Below, one piece after another: positions 25,754 through 34,762 of a stretch of DNA of 64,000 bases (the stretch's first letter is position 1; each line of letters starts with the position of its first letter). The position numbers and the translations under genes are program-made. The stretch covers positions 1-64,000 of the forward strand of contig CAJTJP010000009.1 in the NCBI GenBank assembly GCA_910576855.1, written 5' to 3'. Origin of the DNA: Erysipelotrichales bacterium. Its GTDB lineage: Bacteria > Bacillota_I > Bacilli_A > Erysipelotrichales > Erysipelotrichaceae. The notes below the pieces were generated by a model that did no database searches, was not told the DNA's origin, and saw nothing but the letters and a program-made list of their open reading frames with translations.

Positions 25754-26800
25754 TCATTTTCTGTATCCGGTACACATAATATCTTCACCTGTTATTTCAC
25801 ATCCTACCTCATCTACAAATTGGTCTAATGCATTATTAATGAATTCATGTAACAGCCAGTTCTGTTTTGATTTCATGTATTTGCTAAATAATTTCGGGTT
25901 ATATCTGACCAATTCACTTATCCAATGAAACACAGCAAAAATCAATACTGTTGACGGCATATTTGCTAATTTGTCATTATCCGAAACTTCTTTCTTTATG
26001 TACCATAATTTTGCCTCACCAAATATGTAAAAAAGATAACCTCTAGTCTTTTCGTGATATTTGTTTAGTGCTTTTTTACGCTCCTCAATTGGCTTGTGAA
26101 TATCCCAATTGAATCTTTTTTTCATTCTAATAACATATTTATCATCAACACCTAGGTCTTTTTCAAACTTCGATGGCAAATTCTTAAGAGCCTTAGCATT
26201 TGCATACCTTCCAGAAACTTCGAATTTAATCCATGCTTCCTTAGAGTCGTCTTTTTTTACGAACACAGGTTTGCTGATAGGAATGAAAATCTCCGGTTTG
26301 GAAAAAGTAATACAATATGCTCTATGAACACATGGAATATTATAAAGTAATTCCGCCATTGTGTAATGGCCTGTAACTATATTATGACCGTAATATCTTG
26401 ACAACTCAGGTAAAACTCCAGCACCTTTTATCGATGTACACGCCTCTTTTATATTTGTCATATTAGTATCATCTCTAACAGACGATATTCCATGGTTTTT
26501 TAATTTGCTATCATCAACACCTTTATATCGCAATAAAGCCTTAGCTGCGTTTAAAATACAATAATATGATGTTAGTGGTCGTGCGTTATCTGGAAGTTCC
26601 TGTGACGCTAAATAGAAACTATGCGCCTGTTCCCAATAAAATAAGGCATCACTAGCTCCAGTCATTGATTGACGCTTTAAAAACAACGCCACATATTCCC
26701 AACATGAATCTGTCAATATAGTCCTACTTCCATATTTAGGTTTATTCACAGATTTCATGAGTTCGCAAGATTTACTGTTAATACAAATATCTTTGAACAT
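25754..26800 (-). CDS. YaaC-like protein
   Basis: A 348-residue protein of the YaaC type. Supporting segments: WEYVALFLKRQS near the N-terminus, then FYWEQAHSFYLASQELPDNARPLTSYYCILNAAKALL, KNHGIS, GVLPELSRYYG and the basic RMKKRFNW region; the C-terminal half is helical and aromatic (VLIFAVFHWISELVRYNP). The molecular function of YaaC is unknown; homologues occur in many defence islands, which fits here. ATG 26800 is preferred over a TTG at 26818 because GAGAG lies just before it. It is monocistronic with its own strong terminator. Confidence 0.6.
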   Translation of the reverse strand: MFKDICINSKSCELMKSVNKPKYGSRTILTDSCWEYVALFLKRQSMTGASDALFYWEQAHSFYLASQELPDNARPLTSYYCILNAAKALLRYKGVDDSKLKNHGISSVRDDTNMTNIKEACTSIKGAGVLPELSRYYGHNIVTGHYTMAELLYNIPCVHRAYCITFSKPEIFIPISKPVFVKKDDSKEAWIKFEVSGRYANAKALKNLPSKFEKDLGVDDKYVIRMKKRFNWDIHKPIEERKKALNKYHEKTRGYLFYIFGEAKLWYIKKEVSDNDKLANMPSTVLIFAVFHWISELVRYNPKLFSKYMKSKQNWLLHEFINNALDQFVDEVGCEITGEDIMCTGYRK

Positions 26801-27080
26801 TTCAACTCTCTCTTTCAATGTTATCTATTTCACTGCCAAGTCTGCCTCTTAATATCGATTGGCTTAAACTGCGGTCGGCTCTGATAACAATTCCAGTGCC
26901 ACAACCTATGACATCTAATCCACAGCCTAAACCCTACCGCAATTTTCTAACTATCCACTTTTTCTCCAATCAGACCGAAAAAGTAGATATGTTTCCATAC
27001 AAGAAAACCGAGCTTTCCGCAAGGCTTCTCTGATGATGCTGACCTCGCAAAAAGCCTGTAAATACGCTACTTTTCGCTAT
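26801..27080. other. intergenic DNA at right edge of the island
   Basis: No supported gene. It contains an ACTTTTTC/GAAAAAGT hairpin near 26960-26985 and a short string resembling one at the left edge (about 9400). No clean attachment-site duplication was found by eye. Confidence 0.35.
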
Positions 27081-28439
27081 TTATTTCTCTTTTCTTGACA
27101 TCAATACAACGCTCTCAACATGATTCGTATGCGGGAACAGGTCCACCGGAATAATCGTATTCCCCTCATATCCCAACCTCTTGAACACCGCCAGATCGCG
27201 AAGCTGTGTTCTCGGATCGCATGAGATATACACGATTTTTCCGGCCCGTACCCTCGCGCACGCCTTAATAAACTGCTCACTGCTTCCACTGCGCGGCGGA
27301 TCCATCACCACCACATCAAAGCGCTGTTTCCGCACCGCAGCTTCCTCCATATAATGTGCGGCATCGTCACAAATAAACCGTGCATTCCCAATCCTGTTAT
27401 TTTTCGCATTAGATATTGCATCACGCACCGCCTGTTTATTGCTTTCCACACCGATCACCTGTTTTACATGCCCTGCCGCGCTCAACGCAATCGTTCCGAT
27501 TCCGCAATAAGCATCCAACAAGGTTTCCGTACCCTTCAGTTCCAGCGGCGCAAGCGCCTTACGATATAGTACCTCACACTGCTCATGATTGATCTGATAA
27601 AAGCTCTTTGACGAGATTTGATAGCGATTGCCCAAAAGAACATCCTCAATCTTACCGCTGCCGTATAATATCCGTTCCTCTTCTCCCAACACCACACTGG
27701 TGCTGCGCGAATTGATATTTTGAACAATTGTCGTTATTTCGGGATGCCTTTTCAGCAGCGCCCCTACAAAACCCTTGCGCCCCGGAAAGGAAGCAGCGGC
27801 AGTAACAAGCACGACCATCAGCTCCTTACTGACTCTGCCCTTACGTATCAACACATGACGTAAAAAGCCCCTTCGCCTTCTTTCATCATAAGGCTCGATT
27901 CTTTGCTTCTCCGCAAGCACGGCAATTGAATTTATCACATCATCCATCAAATCATCATGTAACAAACAGCTCTGATAAGGAATGATACGGTGTGAAAATT
28001 CCTCATAGAAGCCCTTCTGCAGCTTACCGCTGCGATCTCGCTGAAAGCTGACGATTACCTTATTGCGATAACCGAAAGGCTTTGCCATTCCGATCACCGG
28101 CTGTACCGTCAACGGCAATCTGCTGTTTTTCACCCAATCCTTTACCATTTCCTGCTTAAAAGTTAGCTGCTTCTCATATTCACAATGCAATAGATGACAG
28201 CTCCCGCAGCCTTGATAAACAGCACAGGGACTGCTCACACGATGCGCATCACGCACATGCCATTTAACGATTTCACCGACATATCCCTGCTTCAATCGCT
28301 TTGTGATTTTCACACTTACCTGTTCCTTCGGCAATGCCTGTTTCACATAAATCGACTCTTTTTGAATACGCGCAAGACCGTATCCGTTATCCGCCAAAGA
28401 CGCTATTTCCGCTCGATAAATACCGCCTACCTTTACCAT
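27081..28439 (-). CDS. rlmD: 23S rRNA uracil-5-methyltransferase, RlmD/RlmC type
   Basis: A 452-residue TrmA-family enzyme that methylates uracil C5 in 23S rRNA with SAM. Order: N-terminal TRAM domain (residues 1-60), iron-sulfur cysteines (C-A-V-Y-Q-G-C-G-S-C then a further Cys in HLLHC), and the methylase domain with DAYCGIGTIALS, DPPRSGSSEQF and the catalytic Cys in YISCDPRTQLRDL, plus the late HTNHVESV block. It overlaps the HAD gene by 7 nt (ATGGTAA). The split between RlmD (U1939) and RlmC/RlmCD specificity cannot be made here, so the symbol is by family. Confidence 0.85.
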   Translation of the reverse strand: MVKVGGIYRAEIASLADNGYGLARIQKESIYVKQALPKEQVSVKITKRLKQGYVGEIVKWHVRDAHRVSSPCAVYQGCGSCHLLHCEYEKQLTFKQEMVKDWVKNSRLPLTVQPVIGMAKPFGYRNKVIVSFQRDRSGKLQKGFYEEFSHRIIPYQSCLLHDDLMDDVINSIAVLAEKQRIEPYDERRRRGFLRHVLIRKGRVSKELMVVLVTAAASFPGRKGFVGALLKRHPEITTIVQNINSRSTSVVLGEEERILYGSGKIEDVLLGNRYQISSKSFYQINHEQCEVLYRKALAPLELKGTETLLDAYCGIGTIALSAAGHVKQVIGVESNKQAVRDAISNAKNNRIGNARFICDDAAHYMEEAAVRKQRFDVVVMDPPRSGSSEQFIKACARVRAGKIVYISCDPRTQLRDLAVFKRLGYEGNTIIPVDLFPHTNHVESVVLMSRKEK

Positions 28440-29020
28440 AAAGCAGCCTCCCTTTGTGCCTGTGTACAGTTCTCAAAAAGTATCCCCTTCATTCCGAGTG
28501 CACACGCATTTTGAATATTCAACAGATTGTCGTCAAAGAATACGCATTCCTCAGCGTTTAAACGATAACGCTTTATCAAAAGCTGATAGATCCGTACATC
28601 CGGTTTGATACAGCGATGCTGATAGCTTAAGATCGCTCCGTCCGCATCATCAAAAAACGCATAGCGCTCACTTAAATATTGATGACTTTCCGCTCCGATA
28701 TTGCTTAATAAGAATACATGAAAACCACGCTGCTGACACTCCTTAAAGTAGGCATACGTATCCTCTTTCAACGCCATCATTTCTTTCCAATGCGCATACA
28801 CATATTCAATTTCCTTCGTATACTGCGGATGCCTCTGTATATGCTTTCGCTTTGCCTGTTCACAGGTCAGCCTTCCCTCATCGATTTGTTCCCAGATTGA
28901 ATCAAAAATCAACGGGCATATCAAGCTCATATCACTTTTTGGCAACAAGCGTTGAAAATACGGAATCGGATGAAAATCCACTAAGACATTCCCAATATCA
29001 AATATAACATTTTTTATCAT
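28433..29020 (-). CDS. HAD-superfamily hydrolase, IA variant 3
   Basis: A 195-residue HAD phosphatase with the YihX-like pattern: motif I FDIGNVLVDF (nucleophile Asp in D-x-G form), a helical cap (WEQIDEGRLTCEQA), motif II in VFLLSNIGAES, and motifs III/IV in CIKPDVRIYQLL and CVFFDDNLLNIQNA. Probable sugar-phosphate or similar small-molecule phosphatase; substrate unknown. It precedes and overlaps the rRNA methylase gene, so the two are cotranscribed. Confidence 0.85.
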   Translation of the reverse strand: MIKNVIFDIGNVLVDFHPIPYFQRLLPKSDMSLICPLIFDSIWEQIDEGRLTCEQAKRKHIQRHPQYTKEIEYVYAHWKEMMALKEDTYAYFKECQQRGFHVFLLSNIGAESHQYLSERYAFFDDADGAILSYQHRCIKPDVRIYQLLIKRYRLNAEECVFFDDNLLNIQNACALGMKGILFENCTQAQREAALW

Positions 29021-29243
29021 CCTACGGCCTCCTCGATCTGAGCGAAAAGCAGTAATGCTTTTTCATTCCTATTTCTTACCAACATTATACATGAGGGAGC
29101 CTAAAATAGCTACTTTATACAAATATTAATTCATACCGATGTACAGATATCAACCGATATACATAAGCCTTTTTCTAACGCACCGTACTTAGACCCCATA
29201 GCCTTATTTCAACCGTCCCAAGCATACGCAAACAACTCCTTGT

Positions 29244-29894
29244 TTACTTCCCCTCAACCAATGAGTAGCTGCCTCGAAGCAGCTCCTTCGCTTTTTCAAT
29301 ATCCGTATTACGATCCAACAAAATCGTCACCCAATATTTTTTGTTCATATGATAAGCCGGAAAATATCGCTGTTTATCAATCAACTGTGTAATCAGCGAT
29401 GGGTTTGCCTTGACATTAACGATATCAATACTTCCCTTGTGCTCAATTCCTAAGGTTTGATAAGGAATACGCATAAAAATGGCATACCACTTCTTTTTCA
29501 CGGCACTTTTTAAGACACAATGAGAGATCCCTTCCCAAGGATACTCCGGCATCGTTTGAAAGTATTCTTTGGCATAGGATAATAACTCTTGTTTAACTTC
29601 GCTTTCCGTAAAGCAATGCTTTAACAGTCGGGCAATAAGCTCATCGACTTCCGCTCTTATCTCGGAAACGAATGCCCCTTGATTCTGCTTAATATAAAAC
29701 GGCAGGAATTCCTCATGTTCCGCCGTCTCATAAACAAAGACCGACAGTTCGTCATTAACGACTTGAATTTCACAAAGATATTCGCCCTGATGCAGCGAGT
29801 ATTGACATGAATATCCAAGGGACTGTTTTTGAAAGCCGTGCGCCGTTAAGTTTTCCGCTGTATATGTATATTGAGTCAAGTCTAAATATTTCAT
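29244..29894 (-). CDS. MmcQ/YjbR-family protein
   Basis: A 216-residue protein. The N-terminal ~100 residues are family-specific, and the C-terminal half is the MmcQ/YjbR double-wing domain: YPWEGISHCVLKS, KWYAIFMRIPYQTLG, a DIVNVKANPSLI block and the HMNKKYWVTILLD block. These proteins resemble DNA-binding CyaY-like folds but have no established activity. Soluble and apparently monocistronic. The 220 nt before the HAD gene (29021-29243) show no gene. Confidence 0.8.
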   Translation of the reverse strand: MKYLDLTQYTYTAENLTAHGFQKQSLGYSCQYSLHQGEYLCEIQVVNDELSVFVYETAEHEEFLPFYIKQNQGAFVSEIRAEVDELIARLLKHCFTESEVKQELLSYAKEYFQTMPEYPWEGISHCVLKSAVKKKWYAIFMRIPYQTLGIEHKGSIDIVNVKANPSLITQLIDKQRYFPAYHMNKKYWVTILLDRNTDIEKAKELLRGSYSLVEGK

Positions 29895-30128
29895 CGAAGC
29901 TCACCTCTTGATTTTTTCTGCACATCGCATCGCTTACCATTGATTTTTTTAATTATAACATAGAAATAAATCATCCGCTCAGCTAATGCTGACACTTCGT
30001 GATTCATCACCTGTATCCGCGCCCTCGTTTATCCCTTTGTCATCACTTGACTCCCCCTACACTGTCACAGCCCCTTCCTCCCGATCAGCTCCTAAATTAT
30101 TCCTATATTCCTTTCCCACCATACTTTC

Positions 30129-30142
30129 TTACAACTTTGTAA
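30129..30142. promoter_or_regulatory. BceR-like operator before the ABC transporter
   Basis: TTACA-ACTT-TGTAA, an exact match to the TNACA-N4-TGTAA box known for BceR/PsdR-type regulators of Bacillus, extended by flanking C/G to CTTACAA-CT-TTGTAAG. It lies ~46 nt upstream of the -10, where such activators bind. Confidence 0.6.
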
Positions 30143-30187
30143 GCAGTTTGTTACGAAAGGATATGGTAAAACAATCGACCTTTTGGC

Positions 30188-30193
30188 TATAAT
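30188..30193 (+). promoter_or_regulatory. -10 box of the ABC transporter operon
   Basis: TATAAT; no good -35 at 17 nt (GGTAAA), as expected of an activator-dependent promoter. It would give a leader of about 165 nt. Confidence 0.45.
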
Positions 30194-30243
30194 ATCATTG
30201 TCATCAGAAACAGTGCACAAAAAATGACAACACATTCTAAGCC

Positions 30244-30323
30244 GTCACTGAGACAACGCACTGCCTGCATATCAACACATATGCACCTACACATAAATAC
30301 AGGCAAGAGCACTCCTCAGTGAC
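30244..30323 (+). promoter_or_regulatory. large stem-loop in the transporter leader
   Basis: GTCACTGAG/CTCAGTGAC (30244-30252 / 30315-30323) with an inner TGCCTG/CAGGCA pair (30262-30267 / 30300-30305). It has no T-run, so it is not a terminator; it may affect mRNA stability or translation. The rest of 29895-30367 shows no gene. Confidence 0.45.
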
Positions 30324-30367
30324 AAACCGAAACCCAATCAACTAAATCAGACAAGGAGGAAAAAACA

Positions 30368-31135
30368 ATGACACCGATTTTAGACGTAGTGGATATAGAA
30401 AAATATTACGGCAACAAGGGAAATCTCACAAAAGCCGTCAATCATGTATCCTTTCAAGTAGAAAAAGGAGAATTCATCGGCATTATGGGACCGAGCGGTT
30501 CCGGCAAAACGACCCTGCTGAACTGCATTTCCACAATCGACAGCGTTACAAGCGGTCATATCTCAATTAACAATAAGGACATCACCGCTTTAAGAAAAAA
30601 CGCCTTGAGCAAATTCCGTCGCGAGGAGCTGGGCTTTATCTTTCAAGACTTCAATCTGTTAGATACACTGACTGCTTATGAAAATATTGCCTTGGCATTA
30701 ACGATTCAAAAAAGAAAGCCGAGTGAAATAAAAAAACAAGTCATGAGCGTTGCACAAAAGCTTGATATCGTTGATGTCCTGCAAAAGTATCCTTATCAGA
30801 TGTCAGGCGGACAAAAACAAAGAGTTGCGAGTGCCCGCGCATTGGTAAGTGAGCCATCCTTGATACTGGCCGATGAACCGACCGGAGCCTTGGACTCAAA
30901 ATCAAGCCGTGCTTTGCTTGACAGCTTTGAGCGCTTAAACGCAGAATATGAAGCAACGATATTGATGGTAACACACGATGCCTTCACCGCCTCTTATGCA
31001 AAGCGTATTCTGTTTATCAAGGACGGTCGGATCTTCAATGAATTAATTCGCGGCAATGATTCCAGAAAAGCCTTTTTCAATCGCATCATTGAGGTTGAAA
31101 CACTGTTAGGAGGCGACTCATCCAATGTACTTTAA
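30368..31135 (+). CDS. BceA-type ABC transporter ATPase
   Basis: A 255-residue ATPase of the antimicrobial-peptide resistance (BceAB) subclass. Walker A GPSGSGKT, Q-loop FIFQDFNLLDTLT, signature SGGQKQR, Walker B LILADEPTGALD with the D-loop, and H-loop VTHD are all intact. It partners the large permease encoded next, whose start overlaps it by 11 nt. Such pairs remove peptide antibiotics such as bacitracin from lipid II-cycle targets and also signal to a BceRS kinase pair. No kinase or regulator gene lies in this window, so control must be from elsewhere. Confidence 0.92.
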   Translation: MTPILDVVDIEKYYGNKGNLTKAVNHVSFQVEKGEFIGIMGPSGSGKTTLLNCISTIDSVTSGHISINNKDITALRKNALSKFRREELGFIFQDFNLLDTLTAYENIALALTIQKRKPSEIKKQVMSVAQKLDIVDVLQKYPYQMSGGQKQRVASARALVSEPSLILADEPTGALDSKSSRALLDSFERLNAEYEATILMVTHDAFTASYAKRILFIKDGRIFNELIRGNDSRKAFFNRIIEVETLLGGDSSNVL

Positions 31136-33146
31136 GCTCGCAATACAGAATGTGAAGAAAAGCTTTAAGGACTATATGATCTATTTCTTAACGCTTGCCT
31201 TCTCTATCTGTCTGTTTTATTCCTTTAATTCCTTTCAGGCACAACAAGCAGTCATGGAGCTCTCTCAGGGACAAGCGGATATTATTGACTCTGTAATGCT
31301 GATCATGAAAATACTTTCAGTGTTTGTTGCGATCGTATTAGGCTTTCTGGTCATTTATGCCAACAACTTTTTAATCAAACGCAGAAAAAAAGAGCTTGGT
31401 TTATATACACTGCTCGGTATGCCAAAGAATCATATTTCACGAATTCTTGTGTATGAAACCTTTATCGTCGGTCTTGTTTCACTGGTCGTCGGTCTGTTGT
31501 CAGGCTTCTTTTTATCACAGCTTTTAACCGTAATTACCGCCAATTTGTTTGAAGCTAATCTGAATTATTCCTTTATCTTTTCCTTAGACGCAATGCTTCT
31601 GACAATCATTGCCTTTGCGCTGATTTTCTTTGTGATCATGATTTTCAACACATTGATTTTAAACCGCTATAAGCTGATAGATTTGATTCATGCCGGACAA
31701 AAAAATGAAACCTTGAAAATCAAGAATATTTATATATCGATCCTATTATTTATCGTATCTTTATTGATACTTGGATATACGTATCATTATGCCTTATCAC
31801 TGGGAATCAATGCATTAGTTCATCTTAACATCATTGCGCCGCTTGGAATACTTGGTACGGTATTATTCTTTATGTCACTGGCAGGCTTTCTCTTACGCTT
31901 TGTCCAAAGCAGTAAATCACTGTATTATCGCAAACTGAATATGTTTGTGCTTCGTCAGGTAAATGCTTCCATCAACAGTAATTTTCTTTCCATGAGTATT
32001 GTCTGTATTATGCTGTTGTTTTCTATCGGTGCTTTGGCAACCGGATCGAATTTAAACCGAACCATCAACAATACCCTGTTATATGCGACCCCATACGACT
32101 ATACGTATTCAGCCTATATTGATCCCGAACATCCGATGTATGCAGAGGATTTTACGCATATGAGCGAACAGCTCAAGTTGAATCCGAAGGATATCAAGGA
32201 GGAAGCATTTGTCCATGAATATTGTTCGGATATTACCACAAAGACTTATCAAAAACAAATAGAAGCACTTTTAGGAGAACCGGATAGCTCCTTTTACGAA
32301 CAAAGCATTGAAGTAATTCCTCTTTCAGAATTTAATAAGCTGCGCAAGCAATATGATTTAGAACCGATCCGTTTAAAAAATGATGAATGTTATTTTTTCA
32401 CAAGCATAGAAATGCTGAAGGAATTGATTGATGAAATCATAGCTAAGGAAAAAGAGCTGACGCTCTACGGTAAACCGCTTCGCATCAGCAACACCGACTA
32501 TGAACTGATAAATTTAGGCACCTCTTCCAATACCGGTACTGCCGCTTTGGCTGTTGTCGTAAATGATGACGCAATACCGAAGGGGACCCCTTTATACAGT
32601 GTTTATTGGAATGTTACCTTAGCAGATTCCATAGATATACAGGGCTTTGATGATTATATGAATACAAAAATCAGGGCATATCATCAAGCACAAGAGGTAA
32701 ATAATCAACCTGTTTCCTACAGCTCTGTAACAAGTGAACACGTCAAAGAAAACAGCAAGGGACTCGCCGTTATTATGACATATATCGGTATATACTTGGG
32801 ATTGATCTTCTTAATGGCCAGCGCCGTTATATTGGCACTTCAGCAGTTATCACAGGCATCCGATAATAAACAGCGCTATTTGATATTGAATAAGCTGGGT
32901 GCCGAAAAAAGAATGGTGAATCAATCGATTTTGTTTCAGCTCAGCATCTATTTCTTTATGCCGCTTTTATTAGCTATCGTTCACAGTATTGTCGGTATTC
33001 AGGTAGTAAATTCTATCGTTGTCGCATTCGGACGCAGTGACTTATTCATTGCTTCCTTAATTACCGGCGGTATTATTCTGTTGATCTACGGTGCTTATTT
33101 CTTTATTACTTATATTGGTTATAAAAGCATTTTATCTAAACGATAA
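31125..33146 (+). CDS. BceB-type FtsX-family permease
   Basis: A 673-residue permease with the ten-helix BceB layout: one N-terminal helix, an FtsX-type block of helices to about residue 310, a large extracellular domain of roughly 210 residues (about 315-535), then three final helices. The KKELGLYTLLGM segment is the usual coupling region. The big extracellular domain is the hallmark of peptide-antibiotic sensing permeases. It forms an operon with the ATPase and ends at a strong terminator. The specific antibiotic is unknown. Confidence 0.9.
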   Translation: MYFKLAIQNVKKSFKDYMIYFLTLAFSICLFYSFNSFQAQQAVMELSQGQADIIDSVMLIMKILSVFVAIVLGFLVIYANNFLIKRRKKELGLYTLLGMPKNHISRILVYETFIVGLVSLVVGLLSGFFLSQLLTVITANLFEANLNYSFIFSLDAMLLTIIAFALIFFVIMIFNTLILNRYKLIDLIHAGQKNETLKIKNIYISILLFIVSLLILGYTYHYALSLGINALVHLNIIAPLGILGTVLFFMSLAGFLLRFVQSSKSLYYRKLNMFVLRQVNASINSNFLSMSIVCIMLLFSIGALATGSNLNRTINNTLLYATPYDYTYSAYIDPEHPMYAEDFTHMSEQLKLNPKDIKEEAFVHEYCSDITTKTYQKQIEALLGEPDSSFYEQSIEVIPLSEFNKLRKQYDLEPIRLKNDECYFFTSIEMLKELIDEIIAKEKELTLYGKPLRISNTDYELINLGTSSNTGTAALAVVVNDDAIPKGTPLYSVYWNVTLADSIDIQGFDDYMNTKIRAYHQAQEVNNQPVSYSSVTSEHVKENSKGLAVIMTYIGIYLGLIFLMASAVILALQQLSQASDNKQRYLILNKLGAEKRMVNQSILFQLSIYFFMPLLLAIVHSIVGIQVVNSIVVAFGRSDLFIASLITGGIILLIYGAYFFITYIGYKSILSKR

Positions 33147-33152
33147 GCAAGC

Positions 33153-33185
33153 GATACTGTCCTCGGACGGTATCTTTTGTTTTTC
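33153..33185 (+). terminator. terminator of the ABC transporter operon
   Basis: GATACTGTC-CTCG-GACGGTATC stem (one G-T pair), then TTTTGTTTTT. Confidence 0.85.
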
Positions 33186-33280
33186 AGTATCTTATTTATC
33201 AGCTTCGCATTTTCTTATCCTTCCTTATTTGCATGTTTCATCTGCAGCCTGTATAATAAGCATCAGAAATGAGGTATCTT

Positions 33281-33775
33281 ATGGAATTACAAGTATGTAA
33301 CAACGAACAACAAATTGAAGCACTTGCCGCATGTGCGAAAGAAATATGGAATGAATATTTTACTTCTTTGATTTCTCAGCCGCAGATTGATTATATGGTG
33401 GAAAAGTTCCAAAGTGCGCCGGCATTAAAAAAAGCGATCTTTGAGGACAGCTATACGTATTACATGGTGTATGACAATGATAAGCCGATTGCTTATTGCG
33501 GTATTCAAGTACAGAAGGATCGATTGTTTTTAAGCAAGCTGTATGTGAAAAAGGCTTATCGCAAACAAGGTATTTCCTCTTGGCTGTTAAAAAGCTGCAT
33601 CGAGTATGCGAAAAAGCATCGCTGCCATGCGATTTATTTGACCTGTAATAAATACAATGAAAATTCCTTAGCGATGTATCATCATAAGGGTTTTCAAATT
33701 ATTGATACACAGGAAGCGGAAATCGGAGAAGGCTTTATTATGGATGATTATATTTTAGAGCTTGCCCTTGATTAA
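33281..33775 (+). CDS. GNAT N-acetyltransferase
   Basis: A 164-residue GNAT protein. The acetyl-CoA site is seen in LSKLYVKKAYRKQGISSWLL (strand 4 then the Q/RxxGxG/A-type loop), followed by the CNKYNENSLAMYHHKGF block typical of the C-terminal strand-helix. Substrate unknown. The ATG at 33281 is preferred because GAGGT lies 5 nt upstream; the ATG at 33269 has no ribosome site. It converges on the fruK-like gene, overlapping its stop by 4 nt. Confidence 0.85.
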   Translation: MELQVCNNEQQIEALAACAKEIWNEYFTSLISQPQIDYMVEKFQSAPALKKAIFEDSYTYYMVYDNDKPIAYCGIQVQKDRLFLSKLYVKKAYRKQGISSWLLKSCIEYAKKHRCHAIYLTCNKYNENSLAMYHHKGFQIIDTQEAEIGEGFIMDDYILELALD

Positions 33776-34689
33776 CGCTTGATTTCAGAAACCGTTACGA
33801 AATCACGATAGCTTGAGATATGGGAAAGCGTATCATCATGATTTGCGGCATGAGCACAGGCACAAACACCGCCGTTGAATAAGGCTGCCGCTGCAGAATG
33901 GGATTTTTGATATTCACCGATAAAGCCCGCAAGCATTGCATCTCCGCAGCCTACGGTATTGGCTGCTTGAATCGGCTTTTGAGATAAGCGAAGCATGCAC
34001 TTTGAATCACTGTAGATTGCTCCGTCTGCACCTAAGGATACAAGCAGCGAACGTGAAGCCTTTGAAAGCTCCTTGATATCCTGTAACAGCGTTTCTTCGT
34101 TTACCTCACGCTTTAATAATAAGGATAACTCATATAAATTCGGTTTGATGATATCAGGCTGAATTTTTTTCAACAGCGCAAGTGTCAGCATCTCTGTATC
34201 CACCGCAAGATACGCTTGTTTGGCTTTGATTCGCAAACACAGCTCTACAAAATCCGCTGTCAAAAAGCCCGGTATCAAGCTGCCGCTGAGTATGACATAA
34301 TCATCTGCCGTAAGCTGTTCGACATAATCAAACAGTTGCTTCTTTACATCTTGATCGATTGCTTCCCCTGTCGCATTGACGCAAAGAGAGGTATCCCTTT
34401 GTAGAAGCTTCATATTGATTCGATTCTCTGTTTTTATCGTAATTTCTGTGACATTGATATGCTCAGCCTTTTCAAGCTCAGATTTTATATATGCACCGCT
34501 GAAGCCGCCCAACAATGCAATCGCAGTTGACGGAACCTTTAATGTATCTAACATAAAAGAACAGTTAATGCCCTTTCCTGCTGCCTTGATGCTCTGTGAA
34601 TCGGCTCGATTTACTTCAATTTTTTGAAGCGGCTTGCTTACGGTGAAGTATACATCAATTGCCGGATTTAATGTAATTGTATAAATCAT
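33772..34689 (-). CDS. fruK: 1-phosphofructokinase-like PfkB sugar kinase
   Basis: A 305-residue PfkB-family kinase in the 1-phosphofructokinase/tagatose-6-phosphate kinase branch: N-terminal TLNPAIDVYF, AAGKGINCSFML, LLGGFSGAYI, GSLIPGF, and the anion-hole signature GCGDAMLAGF with the catalytic Asp. It would phosphorylate fructose-1-phosphate or a similar sugar phosphate. The frame runs back to 34833, but AAGGAGCG sits 5 nt before the ATG at 34689 and the degV terminator lies in between, so 34689 is used. No fruA PTS gene adjoins, so specificity is uncertain. Confidence 0.78.
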   Translation of the reverse strand: MIYTITLNPAIDVYFTVSKPLQKIEVNRADSQSIKAAGKGINCSFMLDTLKVPSTAIALLGGFSGAYIKSELEKAEHINVTEITIKTENRINMKLLQRDTSLCVNATGEAIDQDVKKQLFDYVEQLTADDYVILSGSLIPGFLTADFVELCLRIKAKQAYLAVDTEMLTLALLKKIQPDIIKPNLYELSLLLKREVNEETLLQDIKELSKASRSLLVSLGADGAIYSDSKCMLRLSQKPIQAANTVGCGDAMLAGFIGEYQKSHSAAAALFNGGVCACAHAANHDDTLSHISSYRDFVTVSEIKR

Positions 34690-34738
34690 ATTACGCTCCT
34701 TTTTGCTAATCTTAACACTTTCGATTTCATGATGCAAT

Positions 34739-34760
34739 AAAAAAGCACCCTTACGGATGC
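34739..34760 (-). terminator. terminator after the degV pair
   Basis: GCATCC-GTAA-GGGTGC stem then TTTTTT on the minus strand, directly after the degV stop. Confidence 0.75.
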
Positions 34761-34762
34761 AA

